Shown one piece after another: positions 1 to 10,356 of a stretch of 64,000 nt of DNA (its first letter is position 1; each line of letters begins with the position of its first letter). The notes beneath the pieces are model-generated. The model saw nothing but the letters and a program-made list of their open reading frames with translations. It did not search any database and was not told the DNA's origin. The stretch comes from Closterium sp. NIES-65 (lineage: Eukaryota; Streptophyta; Zygnematophyceae; Desmidiales; Closteriaceae): assembly GCA_948144175.1 (NCBI GenBank), contig CANXME010002591.1:3672501-3736500 (forward strand), read 5' to 3'. The translations under genes were made by a program, and so were the position numbers.

Positions 1-345
1 CTCACAACACTTGCATCTCCATCCATCGTTCCTTCCCTCCGGCCGGACATGCATTTTGATGTCATCATACAGCATGCATTCACATGCACGGTGCAATTAT
101 ATCGTGACTTGGTGCATATCCAACCGCTTGTGCCATGGCAGGTGGTGATTCCTTTTTGATAGCCCCTCCACGACACGTGGTGTCTCTGGTGCTCATGCAC
201 GCTGGGAACCTTGTCATGCTTCATGCTTCACGCTGTAACAAGCTGCTTCAGCTTCAAACCAGTCTTTCCAACTGCTTCTCTTCGTTCTCCATAACTGCTT
301 TCTTTGCTTGTTGTGATCCGCTGCGTTGCCTTTGCATGTGTACAG
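1..345. other. No gene resolved; upstream or intronic sequence of the receptor kinase
   Basis: I see no convincing exon here. The next exon is preceded by a cag acceptor at 343-345, so this stretch is probably intron. The missing signal peptide and further LRR exons must lie upstream of the window. Confidence 0.4.
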
Positions 346-3300
346 AAGCGTTGCATTCAATTATATGGAAGGAACCATCCCCCCAGCCCTTGGAAAGTTA
401 CGCAATCTCTCAACCCTGTAAGTAACAAGAGAAAAGAAGTGTAGTATTCAATAGTTGAGTAGCTGATACCTTATGGTACGCACACAACGGGCACGCACAC
501 AACGGGCACGCACACAGTGGGTACTTTCTCTGAAGAGGACAGCCAAGGGAGGCTATGCACAAAGCGGTCCAATGGACCAAACCACATGCTCTTCCAGTAA
601 AGCTGGAAGGGCGGGAACGAGGGTTGCATCATCGATCGTTCGACTTGAGCCTGTAAGGAGGGAGGGGAAGAGTTGTCTCACCCCTCCAGGTGCAAGGTTC
701 TGATAGGGGGGATCGAGCGGAGCAGAGGAATGCGGGTAGAGGAATGCGAGTAGAGGAATGCGGGTAGAGGAATGCGAGTAGAGGAATGCGGGTAGAGGAA
801 TGCGGGTAGAGGAATGCGGGTAGAGGAATGCGGGTAGAGGAATGCGGGTAGAGGAATGCGGGTAGAGGAATGCGGGTAGAGGAATGCGGGTAGAGGAATG
901 CGGGTAGAGGAATGCGGGTAGAGGAATGCGGGTAGAGGAGAGGGGAGGAATGAGGATGAGGCTCAAAGCAACACTCTCTATGTTTGTCACCCCCTCCCTT
1001 CCTTCGCTCCCTCCTTGGCTTGGCATACTCAGAGACACCAACACCAGCGGTCTCAAGTGCCCTGACAGCTACAGCAGCTGCGGTGTGCCTCAGAATACAA
1101 CCTCTGGCTTCTGCCGCACCTGCCCTGACTTCTGCTCCACATGTGAGCTCTTCTCGTGAGAGGAAGACAGGTGGAGGAGGAGCTAATCTGTTTCCTTTTA
1201 AGCATCGAGTTGCTCTTTTGATTCAATCACTCGTCAATCACTTGTCAATCCCTTGTCAACCACGTGTCGATGAACAAGATGTTCGGGTGCTCTCTTCTGT
1301 TTGCAGGTGACAAGCGCAAGTCGCTTCCCCCAGGCGTTATCGCGGCAATTGTAGCTGCGGCGGCTGCTGTCATCACTGCAGCGCTTGCTGCACTGCTCTA
1401 CTGCTGCTACTGCGTCGACAAACGTGCGTCCCGTCCCGTCCCGTCTCACACCGCCCTTGCTCCCCTCCCCTGGCGTGTGGCTCGATGTGTGGTGAGAGCA
1501 GAGCAACATGAGGTTGCCGTCACAGGTCTCTGTGTCGTCATACACACCGGATCTTTCTCTCGACCATTCCAGCGACCACACATGTGTGGCGTGCCTCCCA
1601 GCCGCTCCAGCAAGCAGCACGCACGTTTTCCATTTGGATACAGGAGAGCAAGGCGGCAACACTTTTCACCTTGGAAGGAATGGGTGTGGATGAAAAAAAT
1701 CTGCCGTTTACTCTGCACCGCATTCGTTGCCTCCCCGCCCCGCTCTACCGCGTTTGCTCTGCTCTGCTCCTCCCCACAGCGCTGGTGAGCAGCAAGGCGG
1801 CAGCGCAGGTGTGTCAGGAGTATTCACTGGCGGCGGTGGTGAAGGCAACGAACGGGTGGTCCGAGGCCAACCTGCTTGGCATGGGAGGCTTTGGTGATGT
1901 GTATCGCGGCGTCTCTCCCACTGATGGTGCCACGCCGTGGGCTGTGAAGCGAGCTAAGATCATCACCAACGACTTTGACACCGAGGTGCGTGCGCGTGAT
2001 GTGGTGTCATGTCATGTCATGTAATGTCATGTCATGTCATGTCATGTAATGTCATGTCATGTCATGTCATGTCATGTCATGTCATGTCATGTCATGTCAT
2101 GTCATGTCATGTCATGTCATGTCATGTAATGTCATATCAATCAACCAAGACTACCATCAATCAACGAAGCAGTGTCTTACAGTGTGTTGTACTGCTCCTT
2201 GTCCCCCCCGGCAGGTGTGTGAGATGGCAACGAAGCACCACCCCAACCTCGTGCGGCTGCTGGGCTTCGCAATCGGCATCACCGACAAGAGAAGGGTCGA
2301 GCAAATCCTCATCTACGAGCTCATGCCCAACGGCGACCTCTCGCGATGGATCGGGAAAGGTGAGCATTTCAACTCGTGCGCGCATGCGTTGCTTCGGGGC
2401 GATAGGTGCTAGAAGAATTAGTGCTGGTCTCAAGTTCAGGGGTCAGCACCTATCCGACATTGCAGGTATGGCTCTTCATACAGGCCTCCTCTCCTGCTTC
2501 TGAAGGTCTCTTCTCTCCACCCATCTGTTCGCATCCCCCCTGCCCGTCATTCCTATGCGCTGGGCCCTCCAGAAGCAGCGACCCCGCTGAGCTTTGAGCA
2601 GCGGGTGGGAGTGCTGGTGGGGGCGGCACGCGGCTTTGAGTATCTCCACAGCTTCGGCATCGTGCACCGCGACATCAAGCCCGCCAACATCCTGCTCGAC
2701 CACACCATGCAGGCAAGTGAGGCAGGCAAGCAGCCAGACTTGTGCCACATGCTCTTCTGTGAATAGCCTTGCATACACGAGCCCGCCAACATCCTGCTCG
2801 ACCACACCATGCAGGCAAGCCATGCTGCATATAGATAGAAGCTACTTTCTCCCATCTGCGGCGTGTTTTCTATGAACAGCCAAGCACACCTGCGCCATTG
2901 CATATTTGCACTGCACATGGGAATGAACACAGAGTTTATGAATGTCTGGGTAGCATGGAATTTTGTCACCGAGCCTTTGACAAAACCTAAGGTCAATGCG
3001 TTCAGTATTGACCACTGAATCCAGGGGAAGTATCAAACGCTATGTTTGGCTCCTTAAGTATTGAGCGTAATGCTCAGCACTGAGTAGTGAGTTAGCACAG
3101 AGTTATAACATGTCACACTGGGTTCATGTCCACCTAGATTCTTGAAATGAGTGAGTGGTAAGGACCAAACCCGGTGTTTCGAACGTGCCCTACAGTAAGT
3201 ATTAGATTACTTTTGGCACCGAGTCTCTGGTAAGCACCATAGCATCCATGTTAGTTAGAACCACATCACCATAACATGCATATTATTTAGAACCAAATCA

Positions 3301-4625
3301 CCATAGCATGCATATTACATAGCACCAAAGCACCATAGCATGCATATTACTTAGCACCAATGTCACTGACAGAAGAACCAAGCAATGTTCAACATGTAGA
3401 AGTTATAAAACACCAAAGTTGTTTGAGTGTGCAGTTCGCACTTATTGTTTCGCCCTAAGACATTGGTAAGCTTCTTTATTTACAATGCATAAATCAACCA
3501 GAAAGAACGTACTTCTTTTTTATTATTTTCAGTCCACGCATTCTTTCCCACATTGTCATCACTTCCCCTACATCCTTTTCGTGTCAGTAATTGCTTGCCA
3601 TGTGTGTGCCAGCTGGAATGTCAAATACCTGTATATCTCACAATTCATAAATCTCTGCCCATATCCTTTACATTTGATGCATGAGAGCAGGCAAGGATTT
3701 CAGACTTTGGGCTTGTGAGGAAGGGAGAGGGCACAGCATTGCAGAGTACGCTGAGTGGTGGGAACACCGGGCTATGTGGACCCCTCCTATGCCGCATCCA
3801 ATAAGGCCACCACCGCCACTGATGTCTACAGGTGAGCAACAACCCTCTGATGCCCCTATGTTGGTATTATCATGTTCCTGGCGTGTCCCATGCTTTCCTC
3901 GCCTCTCCTCTCGTCTCCTCACCTGTCCACGGGGTGTCGTGGTGTGCAGCTTTGGCATTCTCATGCTTGAGCTCATTACGGGCCGCCACGTCATCACCAA
4001 TTCTTTCGAAACTCACTCCGATGAGGAGGCGGGACAGCAGCTGCACATTCTTCGCTGGGTACGTGCGTGGGGAGATGGAGAGAGTGCCACCATAGCCGTG
4101 TGTGCTTCCGCTCTTCATGCCTTCTCGCGCATCCACCTGTAGCCCTCTGTTTTCCACCGACTTGCGTGTCTCAACCCACCAACTTGCGTGTCTCAACCCA
4201 CCAACTTCCGTGTCTCAACCCACCAACTTGCGTGTCTCAACCCATCAACCTGCGTGTCTCAGCCCACCAACTTGCGTGTCTCAACCTGGAACTTGTCTGC
4301 TCTGTTTCAGGTCCAGCAGCAGCTGGGTCAATTGGGCAACAGGGCAGTGGTGGCAGGCCTCAAGGACGCGCGCATGGAGGCGTGGGATGATTTGGTGTTG
4401 AGGGTGGTGGATCTGGCACTGCGTTGCACCGCCAAGCACAGCGCCATGCGGCCGGCCATGGGGGTGATTGCAGCCGAGCTGGAGACCGTGCTGGTGGCGC
4501 TGGGCGGCGAACGTCGCAACTCTGCCGCCCGTCAGGTGGACCAGCAGGTGGAGGAGGAGAGGATGGCAGATCTGGACTTGGATGCAGAGATTGCGCGCTT
4601 GAATGGGTTGATTCACGACAACTGA
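346..4625 (+). CDS. LRR receptor-like protein kinase, 3' part, nine exons
   Basis: Membrane receptor kinase; ligand unknown. Exons inferred from splice sites and phase: 346-417, 1033-1142, 1307-1423, 1780-1985, 2215-2359, 2573-2712, 3691-3831, 3950-4058, 4311-4625 (TGA stop). The first is exactly 72 nt and encodes one LRR unit ending GTIPPALGKLRNLSTL. The second encodes a short segment with six cysteines (the last codon is split across the junction) and two N-glycosylation sequons. The third encodes a transmembrane helix rich in Ala, Ile and Val, followed by CCYC. The kinase then shows the glycine loop GMGGFG, the lysine in AVKRAK, HRDIKPANILLD, DFG, DVYSFG and the late Arg in MRPAM. The usual APE/DPE glutamate is Ser (DPSY). 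All phases agree except exon 7, where one extra base lies between DFG and GTPGY (3754-3760). The intron after 2712 uses a GC donor. The gene's 5' end lies outside the window. It may be a recent pseudogene, or the extra base may be an assembly error. Confidence 0.8.
478..524. repeat. Short tandem repeat in receptor-kinase intron
   Basis: Three copies of a roughly 14-nt unit (cgcacacaacgggca-like) lie in the intron between the LRR exon and the Cys-rich exon. Confidence 0.6.
729..941. repeat. 14-nt minisatellite in receptor-kinase intron
   Basis: About fifteen copies of a 14-nt unit (aatgcgggtagagg, with some gcgag variants) lie in the first visible intron. The unit length is not a multiple of three, and the array is flanked by intron sequence. 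Confidence 0.85.
1989..2133. repeat. (GTCAT)n pentanucleotide microsatellite
   Basis: Nearly pure GTCAT repeats, about 28 units with a few aatgt variants, start just after the donor of the kinase-loop exon (1985/1986). The array sits entirely within the intron. Confidence 0.9.
2678..2819 (+). repeat. Exact 40-bp duplication of the catalytic-loop exon end
   Basis: Positions 2678-2717 are repeated without change at 2780-2819. The copied segment covers the end of the HRDIKPANILLD exon and its GC splice donor. The copies are 102 nt apart, a multiple of three, but a TAG at 2764-2766 lies between them in the exon frame. Confidence 0.9.
3220..3362. repeat. Approximate 37-nt tandem repeat in intron
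   Basis: About four imperfect copies of an AT-rich unit containing accatagcatgcatatta lie in the 978-nt intron between the catalytic-loop and DFG exons. Confidence 0.7.
4157..4290. repeat. 22-nt minisatellite in last receptor-kinase intron
   Basis: About six copies of a 22-nt unit (cttgcgtgtctcaacccacc plus two bases) lie between the exon ending at 4058 and the last exon starting at 4311. Confidence 0.85.
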
Positions 4626-4887
4626 AGTGACAGTACTAAGAAGTGTCAACTTGTATATGAATGCTAGTTTGTAAGGCTACAGTGAGGAGTCTCAAGGGAG
4701 ATGCAAAGCGGAACTGGGTCAGTAAAAAGGGGAAGGGGGTGCAAGTCATGTGTAAAATTCCTTTTCCTTGCTTCTTGTCCATGCTCAGCGCGTACACCAC
4801 TGTTCCCGCCAACAGCACCCAACAGTAAACCGTTACCACTCGCGACACTCGCTTCGACACTGCACCCGCCACTGTTCACGATGCGAC

Positions 4888-6162
4888 CAGGGCCTCAGAT
4901 ATCAGGAAAAAAACCCTGAAATTCCTGATTTTGGCAGCCCTTTTTTTACCTACACTGAAAAATCAGCGTTGAGATTTTTGTGGGACTGATCTTTCAGCCT
5001 TTTTTGTTAGGCCACACTGAAATTTCAGACTTTCGTTTCCCAAGTACACTGATTCTACGGCGTTGTAACGAAACTAACACTGAAAGCAATTCTTACTTGT
5101 TCCGTGTGCATTTGCCCGCAAAACAGGGAATCTCATATTCCTGCGGTGCCAGCACTTCATTGGGCAGTAACGCTGTAGCATGAAGTGATAGGGTAATCAG
5201 GATGTGGCAACCATGTTGTGCTGGAGGGCTGCGAGGGTTCCTGCACCAGCAAGCACTGATGCTCCCATTCCCTCCAACCCAATCTCTTGTTTCTTTTCCT
5301 CCTGTTTCTCTCCCTCTCCCTCTCAGCCCGATTCCTCTCTTGCTTTCTCGTCTGCACTAATTCATGGCGCCATCAGCACCAGAAAGGGCGGGCTGTCGGG
5401 AATCGAACCCATCGCAAGCGCCGCCGAATCTCCTCTTGTCTCACCGAACACATCGCTCTCGTTCGACGCGATCCGCAGTGCATTCTGCTAGATGGTCGTA
5501 GACCATGTGGCAATTCCCGTCGGCGTCGCAGGCCCGCTACGACTCGACGACGCGTAGTTTTTCGTGCTAATGGCGGCAACCGAAGGCTGCCTCGTCGCCA
5601 GCACGAACCGCGGTTGAAAAGGCCATCTGCACCGCGTGCGGTGCGCAGATCGTCGTGCTGCGCGACGACATGATCCGCGCATGACCCGCGCGCCCGCCGT
5701 CCATTCCTCTGCTCCCTTTGCCCTGCACTCCGTGCACTCCATCTCTCCCCCAGTCGTCTCCCCCCCAACTGTGCCAATCTTCCCCCCTCTCTCCCTCCTG
5801 TTCTCTCTTTCCCTGCCTCACCCTGCCTGTCAATCCGGTTCCTCCTCCACACCCTGCCCCTGCAGCTTCAACGTGTATGTGTGTGCTGCGGCAGAGCACT
5901 GTCACGTACTGGTGTCCCAAGCTGAGGAGAGGAGAGAAGCCAAAGGCAGTGATGATAACACGGCTGCTACTGACTTAGTATTTGAAGTAGAGGTTTCTAG
6001 TAATTAACAACCTTTTATATTTTTGAACACTGATACATCAGCCTTTTTTCAAAGGGAACCCTGATATTTCAGGTTTTTTTTTTTAGAAACACTGTCAATC
6101 AGGGTTTATACACAAGGGTACCCTGATGGGTCGACGACCCTAAAAGTGAATCTGAGGCCCTG
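4888..6162. mobile_element. hAT-1: non-autonomous hAT-type DNA transposon carrying an HMG-CoA reductase fragment
   Basis: The left end CAGGGCCTCAGAT is the inverted complement of the right end ATCTGAGGCCCTG, apart from a few diverged bases further in. The element is flanked by a perfect 8-bp target duplication, GATGCGAC (4880-4887 and 6163-6170). An 8-bp duplication and CAGGG termini are typical of the hAT superfamily. Subterminal regions repeat the motif acactga. No transposase frame is present in its 1275 bp, so it would have to be mobilised in trans. The centre carries a decayed host gene fragment, listed separately. Confidence 0.85.
5462..5684 (+). pseudogene. HMGR: Captured fragment of HMG-CoA reductase
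   Basis: Translation gives IPVGVAGPLRLDD, then MAATEGCLVASTNRG, then after a one-base shift KAI and VVLRDDMIRA. These match, in order and spacing, the conserved catalytic-domain block of HMG-CoA reductase (IPVGVAGPL, ATTEGCLVASTNRGCKAI, DGMTRAP), the mevalonate-pathway enzyme. The fragment is broken by two TAG codons, one TGA at the usual Cys of NRGC, and a one-base insertion in an A run. It sits wholly inside the hAT-1 inverted repeats. Weaker similarity may begin near 5405. The parent gene is not in this window. Confidence 0.8.
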
Positions 6163-6339
6163 GATGCGACCCAACCTAATGTTAAACACTATATGTGTTA
6201 TTGTTGTGTAGGCTATAGTGGGTTAGCCTTTAGGGGGTACACAAAGCTAGGGTTTCCTACTTGTACTCCAACTTTCATAGTGCAATCCCTTCTTCTTCGT
6301 AACATGGTTTCAGAGCAGGTCCTCCGCTAGGACCGATTC

Positions 6340-7086
6340 TTAGGGCCCACCACTACTGCTGCCTACTAGCGCCCTCGTGCGCCCTACTGTCGGAGCGCCC
6401 TCGAGCGCCTCCCCCCCTAGCGCCCTCGTGCGCCTCGTTTTCACGGCCCCCTAAGGCCCCGCGACCCGCGACCCGCCCCCCCTTAGCGACTCGCGCGCCG
6501 CCCCTTAGAGGCCCCGTCGACCCCGCGCGCCGCCCTTTAGAGGCCCCGCTGGCCCCGCTTAGAGGCCCCGTCGGCCCCCTATACCCCGCGCGCGCCCACC
6601 CCTTAGCGGCCCCGTCGGCCCCGTCGACCCCACGCGCCGCCCCTTAGCGGCCCCGCTGGCCCCTTCGACCCCGCGCGCCGCCCCCTTAGAGACCCCAGCA
6701 GGCCCCGTCGACCCCACGCGCCGTCCCTTAGCGGCCCCGCTGGCCCCGTCGACCCCGCGCGCGACCCCCTTAGAGGCCCCATCGGCCCCGTTTGCCCCGC
6801 GCGCGCCCACCCCTTAGCGGCCCCGTCGGCCCCCCCTCGACCCTCGCGCCGCCCCTTAGCACCCCGCCGCGACACCCACGGCCCCGCCAGAACGAGCCGC
6901 CCGAACCGAGCAGCTCGAACCGAGCCCCCCAACCCGAACCGACCCGCCCGAACCGAGCCGCCCAGCCCGAACCGAGCCGCGCCGCCCGTACTGGACCGAG
7001 CCGCCCTACCTGAGTCGCACTGCCTACTGTTTTGAGGGTGCACCTACTGTTGCTACTGCTACTCTACTGCTACTCCTACTACTGCT
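6340..7086 (+). repeat. Copia-A GC-rich leader with imperfect tandem repeats
   Basis: Between the primer site and the gag start lies a C-rich leader built from variants of a unit containing cccttagcggccccgt and gaccccgcgcgccg, followed by gagccgcccgaacc-type repeats. It has no conserved coding frame. Confidence 0.7.
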
Positions 7087-8563
7087 ATGGCTAGCCCTCC
7101 CGTGCTAGCTTTCGATGCTGAGGGCCGCCCAGTGAAGTTCCAAACCTGGCTAGACGACCTACACCTCTTCCTACAGCTCACTGCCAAGGAGGACATCTCA
7201 CTATACGATCACGCCCTAAACCATGCTACTGCTCCTGCTGCTACTGCTGACAGCACTGCTCGCTCACAGTGGCAGACTCGTGACGCCCACGCTCGCTTCG
7301 CTATTCGCAACTCCCTGCCGATAGATGAGCGCGAGCACTTTGGCTAGCACAAGACTGCACAGGCACTGTACACTGCTGTCGTTGCCCGCTACTCCTCACC
7401 TGCCTCTGCCGCGCTAGGCCGTCTCTCACTCCCCTACCTGTTTCCCGACCTGGCCTCGTTCCACACAGTCGCTGACCTCATCACGCACCTCCGTACTAGT
7501 GAGGCCCGCTTCCGTGCCGCCATGCCCGATGAGTTTCTTGCCAAGAACCCTCCCCCGATCTGGCTCACTCTCTACCACCTAGTCACCCGCCTCCCTGACA
7601 CTCTGCGTGCTGTCAGGGATCACTTCCTAGCTCGCTGCCCCACTGAGCTCACCATTGCCCTCCTCGAGAAGGAACTGCTTGCAGATGAGGCTAGCATAGT
7701 CGCTGTAGGTGCCTCTCGTGGCGACCCACGCACCCCTTTCTTTGAGGGGTGTTCCCCTTCCCCCCTTCTTCCCTCTGTAGCCTCTGCTTCTGCTGTCAAC
7801 CTCCTTGGTTCTGAGAAGGTCGGGGCTGCGTCTGCTTTGAGCGGGCGCCGCAGCGGCAAGGGCAAAGGGGGCAAGGGAGGCGGAGGTGACGGCGGGGGAG
7901 GCGGTGGTGGGGGTGGTGGCGGCGGTGGGGGTGGTGGTGGGACTGGTGGGGCTAGTGGCAGCGGTTGGGGTGGTGGCGGCAGCGGCGGGGGAGGTGGCAG
8001 GGGCGGGGGCGATGGTGGGGGCGGCGGTGGACGCGGCGGCGGCAGGGGAGGAGGTGGTCGAGGAGGTGGCGGCGGCAGTGGTGGTCGTGGAGGCACTGGC
8101 GGTGGCCAGAGCCTGCAGCACTGTCCGTCGCCCCAGGAGCTCCGTGAGTGGTACGCTCAGCACGGGGGGGGGGGGGGGGGGTGGCCTTAGCTGCACGTAC
8201 GTCATCCGCACTGGTGACCGCGCTGGTTAGACGTGTGGGAGGGCGCACCCCACGCAGCGCTGCTTCTCACGCCTCGACGACGCTTGGCGTACTCAGTTCC
8301 CTGACGCCACTGAGCTGCCCCGCTGGGCTGATCTGATGAAGCAAAACATTGATATCTTTGCTCTAGGCTTTGATGCTATTCTCTCTTCCATGTATTTGAT
8401 GTCTATTAGTGGAGAGGGTGCCCAATACCTGCGTGTTCCGCCCGACCCGGGCATTCGAACCGGTGAGGCTGCCGCTCTAGGTGCTAGAGTGTCTGCTACC
8501 CCAGGTGCTGGTGAGGCTGCTGCTCTAGGTGCTGGTGCGTCTGCGCCCCCTGGTACTGAGTAG
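7087..8563 (+). pseudogene. Copia-A gag (broken)
   Basis: Starts MASPPVLAFDAEGRP. A capsid-like region runs to about 7730, followed by a Ser/Pro-rich stretch, a long Gly tract (7860-8100), an LREWY motif (8137-8151) and an atypical zinc knuckle (about 8196-8265). Interruptions are TAG at 7345, a G run at 8164-8180 that shifts the frame, TAG at 8228 and TAG at 8561. The 7345 and 8228 stops correspond to CAG (Gln) in sister copies. Confidence 0.75.
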
Positions 8564-10356
8564 ACTGAGGCACTGCACACCTTTACACTAGACTCAGGTG
8601 CCTCCCGCTGTTTCTTTCGTGACCGCACGGCTCTTGAGCAGCTTGCAAGGCCTGTTGCAGTCTCTCTCGCTGACCCCTCTGGGGGTCCAGTCCTTGCGAC
8701 CTCCTCCAGTGTCCTCCCCTGTCCGGCCGTCCCGTTGGGCACACTGTCTCCAATCTCTACCTCCCCTCGTTCTCTACGAACTTGGTGGCGGGTAGTGCGC
8801 TCCAGGACGGGGGTGTCCACCAGTTCACCCCTGCCTACGAGCGAGTGACACATTGCACGTGTGCTCGGACAGGCCGTCACCTGGCTACCTTCACACGGCA
8901 GCCGGGGTCGGACCTGTACACACTGACCACTAAGTCCCCTCAGGTAGCTGCGTCTGTGTCTGCGTCAGGTCAGTTGTCGGCCCCCTACTCGTGTCGCTCT
9001 CTGGCGCACGAGACCGTCCTCTGGCACCACCGACTTGGTCACCCGTCCGTGCAGCGCCTTCGGGCCATGCACAAACGGTACCTTGTCTCTGGTCTTCCCA
9101 GGGTTCTCCCTCCCCTCCCACCCTCGCCTGCTCCTCCCTGTCTTCCCTGTGTCGAGGGGCGGCAGCGCGCCGCTCCTCACTCCTCCTCGTTTCCCCCGAC
9201 GACTGCTCCCTTGCAGACGCTCCACATGGACGTGTGGGGCCCAGCCCGCGTTCGTGGTCAGGGTCAGTAGAGGTTCTTCCTGATAGTTGTTGACGACTAC
9301 TCGCGCTACACCACGGTCTTCCCCTTGCGCACCAATGGTGAGGTCCCTGATGTTTTGATCCCTTGGATACGCGCTTCTCGTCTCCAGCTCAGCGAGCGTT
9401 TCCACTCAGACTTTCCTGTCCTGCGCTTGCACTCTGACAGAGGTGGTGAGTTCTCCTCCGACCTCTTGGAAGCCTACTGTGCGGAACATGGCATCCACCA
9501 GTCGTTCACGCTTCCGGCCTCTCCACAGCAGAATGGGGTTGCTTAGCGCCGCACTGGCTTGGTCATGGAGGTCGCTCGTACCTCCTTGATCCATGCGGCT
9601 GCCCCCCACTTTCTGTGGCCGTTTGCGGTCCGATACGCTGCGCATCAGCTCAACCTCTGGCCCCGTGTCTCCTTGCCGGAGACCTCCCCGACATGGCGTT
9701 CGACGGGAGAGGTTGGCGATGCGTCGCGTTTTTGGGTCTGGGGATCCCGAGCTTTTGTTCGCGATACGTCCGCGAACAAGCTCTCCTCCCGCGCTGTTCC
9801 GTGTGTCTTCCTAGGCTTTGTTCCGGACGTGTCTGGTTGGCAGTTTTACCACCCCACCTCGCGCCGTGTCCTCGCCTCTCAGGACGTCACCTTTGACGAG
9901 TCGGTACCCTTCTACCGCCTCTTCCCCTACTGCACTGCCCCGCTCCCTCCCCCGCCTCTCTTCCTCGCGCCAGGTGCTGCTGTGGTAGACCCCCTCCCCC
10001 CTCAGGGTGCCGCTCCCTCAGGTGTGTCCCAGGTAGACCCGGTTGAGCCTGTCGAGGTAGCTGTCGACTCTCGTCCTGCTCTGGGTGCTGAGCCTGAGGT
10101 TGCGGAGACTGGGGGTGCGGAGTCTGGGGGTGCTGAGCCTGGGAGTACGGAGCCTGCTTGTGCTGAGTCTGGGGGTGCTGAGCCTGGGAGTGCTACGCCT
10201 GGAGGAGCTCTCTCCTCACAGCAGCTGCGTGAGTGGTACTTCCAGTACTGCAGCCTTAGGAGAGGTGCTTATGGAGCTAGGAGTGCTGCTGGAGCTGGTG
10301 CTCGTGCTTCCTCTCCTAGGCGGGAGCTGCCCTCTCCCCAGCGACTTCGTGAGTGA
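8564..10356 (+). pseudogene. Copia-A protease and integrase with linker (broken)
   Basis: The aspartic protease motif LDSGAS is at 8588-8605. The pre-integrase HHRLGHPS is near 9024-9047. The integrase core shows DVWGPARV (about 9228), VDDYSRYT, HSDRGGEF and PQQNGVA (about 9526-9543). TAG stops at 9268 and 9544 replace Glu codons found in Copia-F. The linker contains GGAEPG-type repeats (10085-10205) and two LREWY-type motifs; the second ends in TGA at 10354 where sister copies have Trp. Confidence 0.8.

Noticed and set aside
135..425. 96-residue plus frame overlapping the LRR exon
   Set aside because: Different frame from the LRR codons, and it crosses the splice acceptor; not coding-like.
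729..941. CRISPR-like regular repeat
   Set aside because: 14-nt units directly abut with no spacers, in an intron of a eukaryotic gene; it is a minisatellite.
5393..5412. gggaatcgaaccc resembling a tRNA T-arm inside hAT-1
   Set aside because: No matching anticodon or acceptor arms; it lies at the edge of the HMGR-like frame. Possibly chance.
7860..8140. Gly-rich and complementary Pro-rich frames as separate genes
   Set aside because: They are the gag Gly tract and its shadows; the conserved gag context fixes the real frame.
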